Shown one piece after another: positions 1-7,482 of a stretch of 51,262 nt of DNA. The notes beneath the pieces are model-generated. The model saw only the letters and a program-made list of their open reading frames with translations, made no database searches and was not told the DNA's origin. How positions within the stretch are numbered: the stretch's first letter is position 1; each line of letters starts with the position of its first letter. Origin of the DNA: an uncultured Aquimarina sp. (lineage in GTDB: Bacteria; Bacteroidota; Bacteroidia; Flavobacteriales; Flavobacteriaceae); the NCBI GenBank assembly GCA_947503135.1, contig CANNCQ010000018.1, forward strand, positions 1 through 51,262, in the 5' to 3' direction. The translations under genes were made by a program, and so were the position numbers.

Positions 1-183
1 AGATTTCAGATGAAAAATAACCATAATAGTCATTACTTCACTTTTACTCATTTTAGACTTTCTATTTCGTTTTTTGGTTTCAGGTAGATTAGGAATACTA
101 TTTTTTGTCAAAATAGACTCATATTCTTTAACAAAGTCGTCAAGATTACAGAAAATTTTGATAATTTTAGAATCAGATATCAT
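1..183 (-). CDS. IS982-family transposase, N-terminal part (runs off window)
   Basis: Reading leftward from the ATG at 183 gives 61 open codons that continue past the window edge. The start MISDSKIIKIFCNLDDF and the later segment KSKMSKSEVMTIMVIFH match the N-terminus of IS982-family DDE transposases, which carry a (D)DF...K/RLS.SEVMTI pattern. The catalytic DDE core lies outside the window, so integrity cannot be judged. The stretch 184-283 between this ATG and the catalase remnant would be the non-coding end of the element. The family call comes from recognising the pattern. Confidence 0.75.
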   Translation of the reverse strand, partial: MISDSKIIKIFCNLDDFVKEYESILTKNSIPNLPETKKRNRKSKMSKSEVMTIMVIFHLKS

Positions 184-283
184 AAGCAGAATACATTTAG
201 TTTATTGAAATTCAGTACTTTAATTTACTAAATATTCTGCTTTTTATTTCTATAAAATTCCTGTTTCTTAAGTCGAACTCACG
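1..283 (-). mobile_element. IS982-type insertion sequence, one end
   Basis: The element contains the transposase start (1-183) and about 100 bases of AT-rich leader. Its likely outer end is near 271-283, where the minus strand begins CGTGAGTTCGACT, a plausible terminal inverted repeat. Immediately outside it, the reading frame of the catalase-like pseudogene stops abruptly at 284-286. The other end and any target duplication are outside the window, so the exact boundary is inferred from where catalase similarity ceases. Confidence 0.55.
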
Positions 284-958
284 TTAAATAGCTTCCTTTT
301 TAAGTACTGATGCTAATCTATTTCTTAGGAAATTATAGGATGAATCTGTAGTGTGTGCTTTTGAGATACCAACTGTAGGAGTAAGTTTGTATTTAATAAT
401 TTGTTTGTCAAACATAAAAGTAGCAGTACTCCAATAATCAATGTTAGATGCAGATTGATGCCCTTTTTTTGTTTATAGTAATTTTGAAAAGTTTTATGTT
501 AAAGAATAGCCAAGTAGGCTTTTAAGTTTTGTGGTGTCTAAAGTATACACAATTACGTCTCTAAATTTTTTGATAGTCCCCAATGCCATAGTTGGATTAC
601 TCATCAATAAAAAATCCTGCGTTCTAGTTTCTTTAGATCTACAATCTCTTCCAATATCAGTTTCTATATCTATTATTTTTAGAGCAATTCCTCTAACGTC
701 TTTTTTTGTATCGGATTGAATTTTACTATTACCATTAGAAAACCTAATAATTGTTTTGTAGGTTTTAGGACTAGTAAAAAGTCCTTTTTTTAAAGTTTTA
801 GGTAAGTTTTCTAAAACCGTAAACTCTCCTTTTATAATAGCAATTGTCTTTGGGTGTGCATCTCGCTTTGTATTTCCTTTGGAATAAGTTTTTGAAATAT
901 AACGAGACATTCGCTTTATAATATCATCTACATGCTTAATTTCTGTATCACTAAACAT
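284..958 (-). pseudogene. Catalase-like haem protein, decayed and 3'-truncated
   Basis: From the ATG at 958 the first 154 codons encode the N-terminal half of a catalase-related (SrpA-like) protein: AHPKTIAIIKGEFTVLE, then IIRFSNGNSKIQSDTKKDVRG, then DFLLMSNPTMALGTIKKFRD. A TAA at 494-496 stops this frame and a second TAA follows at 473-475. The same frame then resumes with family-like sequence (NIDYWSTATFMFDKQIIKYK) before ending at 284. The usual C-terminal catalase segment is missing just where the IS982 end begins. Two in-frame stops plus loss of the 3' end argue against function, although a 154-residue fragment could still be made. It starts one base after the upstream kinase stops, so the two were probably cotranscribed. 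Confidence 0.75.
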
Positions 959-959
959 A

Positions 960-2750
960 TTAAGAATTTAATATTGGCAAAGTAATGAGTATATGTGTGC
1001 CCATACCTAAATCAGATTTCAAATCAAACACGCCCTCTAAATCGGTTATACGTTTTTTTAAATTTTTAAGACCATAGCCGGAAAAACTTTCTGGTTTTAA
1101 AATAAACCCCTTTCCATCGTCCTTTATTTTTAAAGTTAAACTTGATTTAGAAAAGTGCAGCGATACGTTTATATTTGATGCTTTGGCATATTTTAAAGCA
1201 TTAGTTGTAAGCTCGGAAGCCGATTTGAAAATTAAATTAGCTAGTGTTTGAGATAATTTTAAGCTTGACGTATCTTCATAAGAAAAAGTAATATTAGCAG
1301 CAGATAATTCATTCATTTTACTGCAATATTCTTGTATATGATCTATAAAATTACTGGTATTTATTTTGGGGCTGTATAATGAATTTAAAAGCATTCGATA
1401 GTCATTTCTAAACGAGTCTAAAATGTCATTTACATCTTTTTCATAGATGTTTTTCAACTGTAATCTTAATTTTAGAGCTTCAATATATCCGCCAAAAGAA
1501 TCATGTACATCATTCATTAATGCATTTTTGTGATTGTCTTGGTTTTTTGATAATTCATTTTGGAAATTATTTTTTAAAATATTGTTTTCTTGAGCTAAAC
1601 TTACAGCTTTTAATTCGCCATCAATGGATTGTTTTATAATGTAAAAAATAATAACAATTACTTCCATAAGGATACCTAAGTAAACTGATTGAAAAATAAA
1701 ATATATAATATTTGGGTTTGTAAATTGATCTTTTAACCCGCCAAGATTGGCGAAAATTCCTAAAACCGGTAGTAAAAAAGCTACGAATAAATAAATTGGA
1801 ATAACATTACTGAAAACTAAAATAAAATGAATGGCTAATGTTATTATTGAGGCAATATTTAATACGGTTTGGGTGTAAAGCTCAACATTAAAGGAGTTGC
1901 CTGTAAATCCATCAATAATACTATAAATAATACCTAATCCACAAGCTAAAGTTATAGCTAAATATATTTTTTTGCAAAAAATTGTTTTTCTAGAATAATT
2001 ATAAAAATTTCTAAAAAATTCCGATAAAGCTAGGGTTGATAACAGTAAAGTAATATGATCTAATCCAAATTTTAAAATAAAAGAATTATCAATAAACCAT
2101 TGACTAAAAATACCTGTACTAATTAAATACTCACAAATAAGTACTACAAGATGGGTTAAATACCAAAGTACCACTAATTGCTTTTTGTACAATAAAAAAA
2201 TAGTTGCTGAAATAATTAGTACAAATAAAGCAAGAACATATGCACCTATAAAAAAATAATCCCTTTGCGAGGTTATTTGAAGGCTTTGTTCGTTGTAGTT
2301 TTTTATAGAAAATTCAGTTCGATAGCTTTTAGCGTCTTTTGTTCTGATGAAAAGTACTGACGGTGTTTGTGAGGGGGTAATTTCTACTAAGGGGAAACGA
2401 TAGGTAAACTGCTCTTTTAAATCGTTTAATTTAGTTATGGTAGTAGTGTCTTTAGAGATGTAAAAATCGAGTACTTCAAATAATGAGTTTTCAATACTAA
2501 TAAATTGTTTTTCGGTTTGCTTAGTGATATTAATACATATCCAATTTGCTTCTTTATTAGTTAGTGTTTTATAGATTTCGTTTTTAAAGGGGATATTAAA
2601 TTCACCTTTTTTATATTTTTCAATTGCTTCTTTGGGAGTTATGTTATCATCAAAAAGATCTAATTGATAGATGCCATTTTCCAACGCAATTTGAGATAAA
2701 CAGGAAAGATTACAAATGAAGGTGATTAGTATTAGAAAAACATTTCTCAT
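960..2750 (-). CDS. 7TM (DISM-type) sensor histidine kinase, orphan
   Basis: A 596-residue membrane sensor kinase. A signal peptide (MRNVFLILITFICNLSC) is followed by a periplasmic domain to about residue 160, resembling the 7TMR-DISMED2 ligand domain. About seven hydrophobic helices (165-375) and a short coiled linker come next. The kinase core has an HDxxGG-type H-box (VHDSFGG, His about 416) as in HisKA_3/NarX-type kinases, an N box ELTTNALK (about 513), DDGKGF (544), GYGLKNL (558) and GMGTHI (582). An ATG 30 bases further upstream is possible, but this start places the signal peptide at the N-terminus. No response regulator lies next to it; the downstream neighbour is a broken catalase gene. 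Ligand unknown. Confidence 0.85.
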   Translation of the reverse strand: MRNVFLILITFICNLSCLSQIALENGIYQLDLFDDNITPKEAIEKYKKGEFNIPFKNEIYKTLTNKEANWICINITKQTEKQFISIENSLFEVLDFYISKDTTTITKLNDLKEQFTYRFPLVEITPSQTPSVLFIRTKDAKSYRTEFSIKNYNEQSLQITSQRDYFFIGAYVLALFVLIISATIFLLYKKQLVVLWYLTHLVVLICEYLISTGIFSQWFIDNSFILKFGLDHITLLLSTLALSEFFRNFYNYSRKTIFCKKIYLAITLACGLGIIYSIIDGFTGNSFNVELYTQTVLNIASIITLAIHFILVFSNVIPIYLFVAFLLPVLGIFANLGGLKDQFTNPNIIYFIFQSVYLGILMEVIVIIFYIIKQSIDGELKAVSLAQENNILKNNFQNELSKNQDNHKNALMNDVHDSFGGYIEALKLRLQLKNIYEKDVNDILDSFRNDYRMLLNSLYSPKINTSNFIDHIQEYCSKMNELSAANITFSYEDTSSLKLSQTLANLIFKSASELTTNALKYAKASNINVSLHFSKSSLTLKIKDDGKGFILKPESFSGYGLKNLKKRITDLEGVFDLKSDLGMGTHILITLPILNS

Positions 2751-3007
2751 TTGTGTATTATAGAGTATGATTTTTAGCAAATAAGGTTAATTAAAATTAA
2801 TGTTTTTGGTGGGAATTAAAAAATAATTGAATGTTGTTTTTATGAGGTTGATTAAAAAAAGAAAGCTTAATAAACAAAGGGTCACAAAGCACTTAATTAA
2901 AAATTATTCTAAATAATAGTTTTTTAGTAAATATATGTAAGGATCTCCAAAATGTGCAACAAATAGATGTATATTGAATTGAAATTTTTTTAAAAAAAAG
3001 TATTAAA

Positions 3008-3421
3008 ATGAAAAAGATTATAATATTGTCAGTTTCTGTATTTTTGATGTTAAGCTGTGGTAGTGATGATTCAGACACTGGACAAGCTCAACCACTAGGA
3101 GAAGTTATTCAAGGAGAAGAACAAGAAGAACAAATGCCTTTAGAGGATGCACCAGTTGTTGAAGAGGGAAATCAATTGTTAACGTATGATATAGATATTG
3201 TTCCTTTAATAGCGAAACGTTGTTTTCAATGTCACAATGATCCAACGGCAAACGGAGCACCCAGATCATCTACTTGGGTTAATTTTGATATTGTAAGTGC
3301 AAATGCAACAAGAATTAATGCTCGAGTTGCTAATGGGTCAATGCCACCTTCAGGAGGTTTAGCTAAGGTGGAAAGAGATATAATTGCCCAATGGATTGCC
3401 GATGGAATGCTAGAGAATTAG
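3008..3421 (+). CDS. CxxCH c-type haem lipoprotein (paralogue 1)
   Basis: A 137-residue lipoprotein. The signal peptide ends in the lipobox LMLSC (Cys17), and the following GSDDSD is the kind of acidic stretch that acts as a surface-export signal in Flavobacteria, so outer-surface display is plausible. An acidic linker (residues 18-60) leads to one haem-binding motif CFQCH (about residue 75), and MPPSGG supplies a likely distal Met. It ends WIADGMLEN, closely matching the end of the second copy (WIEQGFLEN, 6271-6615). Both resemble small cytochrome c domains rather than catalytic enzymes. Probable role: electron transfer at the outer membrane. The partner is unknown, but YceI and DUF5777 genes nearby suggest a shared module. 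Confidence 0.75.
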   Translation: MKKIIILSVSVFLMLSCGSDDSDTGQAQPLGEVIQGEEQEEQMPLEDAPVVEEGNQLLTYDIDIVPLIAKRCFQCHNDPTANGAPRSSTWVNFDIVSANATRINARVANGSMPPSGGLAKVERDIIAQWIADGMLEN

Positions 3422-3432
3422 AGAAATAAATA

Positions 3433-3480
3433 TAATCATAAAAAAAGCACCTCGAAGAGAGGTGCTTTTTTTTATGATTA
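3433..3480. terminator. Strong bidirectional terminator
   Basis: GCACCTC (3447-3453) pairs with GAGGTGC (3459-3465) across a 5-base loop. The flanking A-run and T-run, then TAATCAT/ATGATTA, extend the pairing to about 21 bp. It ends the lipoprotein transcript and probably once served the convergent TrmH/DUF5777 operon before the IS3 element inserted just beyond it. Confidence 0.85.
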
Positions 3481-3513
3481 TAATGTCTCGTCCTAGAATA
3501 GTGTTACATAAAA

Positions 3514-3954
3514 ATGTTATTTATGGAATCTACAAATTTAAATTACGTAAAGCGTACACAGAAGGATTATAGTCTATCCTTTAAGCTACAAGTTGTTCAA
3601 GAGATTGAACAAGGATTATTAACTAGGAGTCAAGTTCTAGACAAGTATGGCATTCAAGCAAGATCCACGATTCGCACTTGGTTGAAAAAATATGGTAAAT
3701 TTGATCATAACTTTTGTATAAATCGATCCATGCCAAAGACACCTGAACAACGTATTTTAGAATTAGAACAACAAGTTAAGCTTCTAGAGAGACAAAAATC
3801 TAGAGCTGAATTTTTAGCAGAACGTGCTGATAAGAAAGCAATCATTTTTGATATGATGATTGATATTGCGGAGGAGGAATTTAATATTTCTATTAGAAAA
3901 AAGCACGTACCCGAGTTATCGAAAAATATAGCCAAGAAAAACAAGAAAGCATAA
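3514..3954 (+). CDS. IS3-family transposase OrfA
   Basis: A 146-residue helix-turn-helix protein. YSLSFKLQVVQEIEQGLLT and RSTIRTWLKKYGKFD match the N-terminal DNA-binding region of IS3 OrfA. A leucine-zipper-like coiled coil follows (ILELEQQVKLLERQKSRAEF, about residues 87-106), which normally drives multimerisation. The start could equally be the ATG at 3523. The 3' end overlaps orfB in the -1 frame at an A AAA AAG slippery heptamer (3897-3903). Confidence 0.85.
   Translation: MLFMESTNLNYVKRTQKDYSLSFKLQVVQEIEQGLLTRSQVLDKYGIQARSTIRTWLKKYGKFDHNFCINRSMPKTPEQRILELEQQVKLLERQKSRAEFLAERADKKAIIFDMMIDIAEEEFNISIRKKHVPELSKNIAKKNKKA
3897..3903 (+). promoter_or_regulatory. Programmed -1 frameshift site (A AAA AAG)
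   Basis: Codons AGA AAA AAG of orfA form the canonical A_AAA_AAG heptamer. Sliding back one base gives KKARTRVIEKYSQEKQE, the expected OrfB N-terminal extension. An AGGAGG stretch at 3872-3877, about 20 bases upstream, could act as an internal stimulator as in other -1 sites. This is the standard way IS3 elements make the OrfAB fusion transposase. Confidence 0.75.
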
Positions 3955-4801
3955 CAGCTACCTGTGATTTACTCGGGGTGAATAGGCAGGTGTATTACAG
4001 AGCTATTCAAGGATTTAAAACCAAACAACAACTTAGTACAAAAGTAATTGAACTCGTAAATTCAATTCGCATAATTATGCCAAGAATTGGCACAAGAAAA
4101 CTTTATTATCTATTAGAATCTCAACTAAAAACTCTTGGGGTTGGACGTGATAAACTATTTAAAATACTCAAGGCTAACAATTTATTGATTAGGCCTAAAA
4201 AGAAATATCATGTAACCACAGATTCTCATCATCGATTTAGAAAACACAAAAACCAAATCAAAGATTTGGAATTTATTAGACCAGAACAGGTATGGGTTAG
4301 CGATATTACTTACGTCGGTAATAGAGAAAATCCATGTTATTTAGCTCTAATCACAGATGCTTATTCTAAAAAAATAATGGGATATGATGTTTCTAACAGC
4401 TTAAATGTAAAAGGCTCACTAAGAGCATTAGAAATGGCTATTGTTAATAGACAATACAAAAAAGAGCCTGTATTCATCATTCAGATAGAGGACTACAATA
4501 TTGTTCCAATGAATATCAAAAAATACTACAGAGCAATACCATTAACCCAAGTATGACCGAAAAATACGACCCTTATGAAAATGCAATAGCAGAAAGAATT
4601 AATGGAATACTTAAACAAGAATTTGCTATTGACAAGTATGACACTTCAATAGAAATTAAAAAACAGTTAATTAAAAATGCTATAAATATTTACAATGAAG
4701 TAAGACCTCATTTATCAAATTCTATGCTTACTCCTAATCAAATGCATCAACAAAATAAACTCAAAAGAAAAAGCTACAAAAAACAAAAGGTAGCAAATTA
4801 A
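3898..4801 (+). pseudogene. IS3-family transposase OrfB, frameshifted
   Basis: The rve-type integrase part is split. Frame one (to the stop at 4556) carries the first catalytic Asp in VWVSDITYVG and the TDAYSKKIMGYDV segment. After KKEP (near 4468) one base appears to be missing. The correct continuation, IHHSDRGLQYCSNEYQK with the second Asp, reads in another frame and runs on through YDPYENAIAERINGILKQEF, which holds the catalytic Glu, to the stop at 4801. The later part could start at the ATG at 4553 but would lack two catalytic residues. The break removes an intact DDE triad, so no active transposase is expected. Confidence 0.8.
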
Positions 4802-4863
4802 AATTGCTACCTTGTATTTATTAATTATTGTAACGATTATTCAGGATGTCACATAAATTAATA

Positions 4864-5325
4864 CTAACATCGTGGTTTGTCAATACTTCTGTCGTAAAGT
4901 ACAATACTGCCTGCAACGGCGACATTGAGACTTAACGTGGATCTGAACTTTACTAAAAAATGAGATTTTTCGATAGCTTTATTTGAAAGTCCGTGATCCT
5001 CTGCTCCGAGTAAATAAACACATCTTCTGGGGTGATTAAAAGAGCTTAATTCTTCGGCGCCATCAGTAAGTTCAATTCCAACAATTCGTGCTCCTTTTGG
5101 GATGTTTTTTAAAAAATCATCAAAAGTTTCGTAATGATAATACGGAATTGACTTTACCGCGTTGTGGGTGTCGCAAGCCTGTTTTGAATAGCGGTTTCCT
5201 ATAGTGAAAATAAAGCTAGCCCCCATGTTTTGAGCCGTTCTCCATAAAACACCTAAGTTTTCGGGCGTTTTTCCATTTTGAATGCCAATTCCAAAAAATT
5301 CATTTTCTAAGTTGTTCGAACTCAT
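4864..5325 (-). CDS. TrmH/SpoU-family RNA 2'-O-methyltransferase
   Basis: A 153-residue SPOUT-fold methyltransferase. The three family motifs are visible: TPENLGVLWRTAQNMG (about 20-35), YLLGAEDHGLS (123-133) and LSLNVAVAGSIVLYDR (residues 131-147 region), the last forming the knotted SAM-binding pocket. The short length fits a stand-alone SpoU domain without an N-terminal substrate-binding domain. The target RNA cannot be told; tRNA is most likely. Its start overlaps the upstream DUF5777 gene by four bases (ATGA), so the two are translationally coupled. The IS3 element ends 10 bases beyond its stop codon and leaves the gene intact. Confidence 0.85.
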   Translation of the reverse strand: MSSNNLENEFFGIGIQNGKTPENLGVLWRTAQNMGASFIFTIGNRYSKQACDTHNAVKSIPYYHYETFDDFLKNIPKGARIVGIELTDGAEELSSFNHPRRCVYLLGAEDHGLSNKAIEKSHFLVKFRSTLSLNVAVAGSIVLYDRSIDKPRC

Positions 5326-6197
5326 TTAATCTTTTTTCTTTTCTTTAAGCCAAAAGTACGATTTAAGTTAAATCCAAAAAAGATATTTAAGTCTTCCCAG
5401 TCGCCTTCTGCTCGGTTGATAAATGCATTTTCAAACAAGCCTTGAGCATTAGAAAAGGTAAGCTGAAATACGTGTCCACCCGTTTCAATCTCCAATCCTA
5501 TTGCTAACGGATTGTTGAAAGGGCTGCTAGATGCCCTGTTGAGGTGCAATCCGTAATCGGCAATAAAAGCTAGTCTTTTTGTGAATAATAATCTTCCGCC
5601 AAAACCAATTGCGTATTGTAAATTATCTTCATCTTCAGTAGCAGTAAGCCCTTCGTATAATAGTGTTGGAGAAATTTGAAAAGAAGCTTTTTGGGAAAAT
5701 TTGTGGGCAATAATTAATTGACTGGTATACCCTAAACGGTTATCAAACGATAAACCAGGAAAATCATCTTTATCAAGTAGTGTGTTTATAGCTAATAAGT
5801 GATATCCGTTAACGGTAAAAGGAAAGCCGTTTGTTTGTTGGGTTATAATTCGATATTTGGTAGCAAAATCGTAAGTTGTTTCGAAACCACTTCTAGAAAA
5901 ACTAACATTAAAATTGTCCGTGATTCCATATAAAAATTGAATTCGTGTAGAGGCTAAATCCAACCCAAATAAATCATCAAACCCATTTTCTATACTGCCA
6001 AAGCGGTGTGCAACAACAAAATCCAAATGTTTTTTAGGAACCAATTTTGTGGTTTCAAAATTAATTAGTTTAAAACTTTTAAAAGTAGAAGAAACAGTGT
6101 TTTTAGTGTTTTTTGTTTTTAAAGACGCAAGTAAGTCGTCTTGAGAAAAAATAGAGCTTGTAAATGCAATACAAGCAATTAGAAATAATTGTTTCAT
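5322..6197 (-). CDS. DUF5777 family outer-membrane beta-barrel protein
   Basis: A 291-residue protein with a signal peptide (MKQLFLIACIAFTSSIFSQ). The mature part is rich in alternating aromatic/polar strands typical of an outer-membrane barrel, for example LDFVVAHRFGSIENG, TDNFNVSFSRSGFET and HVFQLTFSNAQGLFENAF near the end. The pattern matches DUF5777, a Bacteroidota barrel family of unknown function often found beside YceI and small cytochrome lipoproteins, exactly the genes on its divergent side here. Likely role: outer-membrane partner or channel for that module (inference). It is divergent from the lipoprotein at 6271 with a 73-base shared promoter region. Confidence 0.75.
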   Translation of the reverse strand: MKQLFLIACIAFTSSIFSQDDLLASLKTKNTKNTVSSTFKSFKLINFETTKLVPKKHLDFVVAHRFGSIENGFDDLFGLDLASTRIQFLYGITDNFNVSFSRSGFETTYDFATKYRIITQQTNGFPFTVNGYHLLAINTLLDKDDFPGLSFDNRLGYTSQLIIAHKFSQKASFQISPTLLYEGLTATEDEDNLQYAIGFGGRLLFTKRLAFIADYGLHLNRASSSPFNNPLAIGLEIETGGHVFQLTFSNAQGLFENAFINRAEGDWEDLNIFFGFNLNRTFGLKKRKKIK

Positions 6198-6270
6198 TGG
6201 TTAATTGTTTTTTAGTTGTAATAATTGTCGAGCAAACACGACTTTACTAACGAAATCAAAATAATGAACT

Positions 6271-6615
6271 ATGAATATTTTCAGATTAACATTTATACTA
6301 CATGTTTTACTCAGCTTTATAAGTTGCGCTGAAGATAGTAGGGAGGAATTACAGTTGGAAGTAAGTGGCCCAATTACTTTTGAAGGAAATGTAAGGCAAA
6401 TTATTGCTCAAGACTGTTTAAATTGTCATACGAACCCACCGAGAAATGGAGCTCCTTTTCCTTTAGAAACCTTTGAAGAGGTTATGAATAGACGTGTAGA
6501 TATACGAAACTCAATTAATGGACGAACTATATTAATGCCTCCAGGCAGGAGATTATCTCAACCACGAATTGATATTATTGAAACTTGGATAGAACAAGGA
6601 TTTTTAGAAAATTAA
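6271..6615 (+). CDS. CxxCH c-type haem lipoprotein (paralogue 2)
   Basis: A 114-residue paralogue of the 3008-3421 protein. Lipobox SFISC, then acidic EDSREE that may route it to the surface. One haem site CLNCH (about residue 50) is followed by TNPPRNGAPF, and LMPPGRR gives a likely axial Met. The end, DIIETWIEQGFLEN, mirrors the other copy. It lies six bases ahead of the YceI gene, so they form an operon, and it is divergent from the DUF5777 barrel. Expected role: one-haem electron carrier in the outer membrane or periplasm. Partner not known. Confidence 0.75.
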   Translation: MNIFRLTFILHVLLSFISCAEDSREELQLEVSGPITFEGNVRQIIAQDCLNCHTNPPRNGAPFPLETFEEVMNRRVDIRNSINGRTILMPPGRRLSQPRIDIIETWIEQGFLEN

Positions 6616-6621
6616 AAATTT

Positions 6622-7164
6622 ATGAAAAAATATATAAGATTATTTTTAGTAGGAATGTTACTTACATGGGGTGTTACCAATAGTAATGCTCAAGAAACAA
6701 TAACATCATCAGAATCGGTTGTTAATTTTGATGCGGGTAAAAATATAGAAGCAGAGAATAAGACTTCTAAGTTTATAATACGCGATTCAGACGATTCAAT
6801 AGTATCATTAATTGTTATTAAAGATTTTATTTTTCCAAATAGTTTAATGCAAGAACATTTTAATGAAAATTATATGGAATCAGATAAATATCCGGAGGCT
6901 AGTTTTTCTGGAAAGATAAAAGGTTTTAATAAAGATGAGTTAAGCGCTGTAGCCAAGCTTTTTGAAGCTTCAGGGAAGTTGACCATTCATGGGGTAACCA
7001 AAAAGGTAAAATTTCCTGTAGAAATGTTTGTAAACCAAGATAAATTGATTGAGTTAAAATCTTTTTTTAAAGTGAAATTGGAGGATTTTAAAATTAAAGT
7101 TCCAAAAATTATGTTTGTTAAAATAGCCGAAGAAGCTGAGGTTAATATCAAAGCTTTGTTTTAA
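6622..7164 (+). CDS. YceI-family periplasmic lipocalin-like protein
   Basis: A 180-residue protein with a cleavable signal (ending VTNSNAQ). VVNFDAGKN and later the YPEASFSGKIKGF and ASGKLTIHGVTKKVKFPVEM motifs match the YceI family, whose lipocalin-like barrel binds long isoprenoids such as polyprenyl quinones. In this gene order (haem lipoprotein, YceI, DUF5777) it could shuttle a quinone or lipid to the haem lipoprotein; that link is inference. Followed by a long perfect hairpin at 7176-7221. Confidence 0.85.
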   Translation: MKKYIRLFLVGMLLTWGVTNSNAQETITSSESVVNFDAGKNIEAENKTSKFIIRDSDDSIVSLIVIKDFIFPNSLMQEHFNENYMESDKYPEASFSGKIKGFNKDELSAVAKLFEASGKLTIHGVTKKVKFPVEMFVNQDKLIELKSFFKVKLEDFKIKVPKIMFVKIAEEAEVNIKALF

Positions 7165-7175
7165 GATTATTAGAT

Positions 7176-7221
7176 ATAAAACACAATGCCTTTTCTGTTA
7201 AGAAAAGGCATTGTGTTTTAT
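7176..7221 (+). terminator. Terminator after YceI gene
   Basis: A 20-bp perfect stem: ATAAAACACAATGCCTTTTC (7176-7195) pairs with 7202-7221 across loop TGTTAA. A run of Ts is built into the descending arm. Confidence 0.8.
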
Positions 7222-7330
7222 AAAGGTAATGGAATGGAATGATATCGAAAAGATGATAGAAACTTTAATCATTTGTTTTTGCTCTTTAACGATTAAATAA
7301 TTCTTTTTTAAATACATTATGCTTATTATT

Positions 7331-7342
7331 GCAAACGTTTGC
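7331..7342. promoter_or_regulatory. LacI-type operator upstream of sugar locus
   Basis: GCAAACGTTTGC is a perfect 12-bp palindrome with the central CG step favoured by LacI/GalR regulators. It lies about 140 bases before the MFS porter and in the same locus as the LacI-family gene at 11283. The 318-base gap 7165-7482 otherwise holds the YceI terminator and a long AT-rich leader; no gene is seen in it. Confidence 0.7.
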
Positions 7343-7482
7343 GAGAAAATCACATATAACTTTTATTGATAGTCGTAAGGTTTATACGATATCAAAAAAC
7401 TACAACGTTCTTTGTGTTTTTTTTAATGAGACTGAATTTCAATCAAATACATTCAAATAAATAATAAAACTAAATAATAAAT

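Larger units (their letters stand above)
3484..4853 (+). mobile_element. IS3-family insertion sequence, complete ends, inactive
   Basis: About 1370 bp with orfA and orfB in the usual -1 arrangement. The ends begin TGT and finish ACA. The left 25 bases (TGTCTCGTCCTAG...GTTACA) and the complemented right 25 (TGTGACATCCTGA...GTTACA) agree at about 17 of 25 positions. The element is flanked by the same triplet TAA (3481-3483 and 4854-4856), a 3-bp target duplication as made by many IS3 elements, so the insertion is intact and fairly recent. OrfB has a frameshift near 4468, so this copy is probably immobile unless helped in trans. Confidence 0.85.

Noticed and set aside
2893..3078. 61-codon minus-strand ORF
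   Set aside because: Overlaps the start of the haem lipoprotein and has no family features; antisense shadow in AT-rich DNA.
3433..3480. Long hairpin considered as an IS end
   Set aside because: The element's TG...CA ends and TAA duplication start after it at 3484; the hairpin is a terminator.
4553..4801. Separate 82-codon integrase gene
   Set aside because: It is the frameshifted 3' part of IS3 orfB, holding only the catalytic Glu; merged into the pseudogene.
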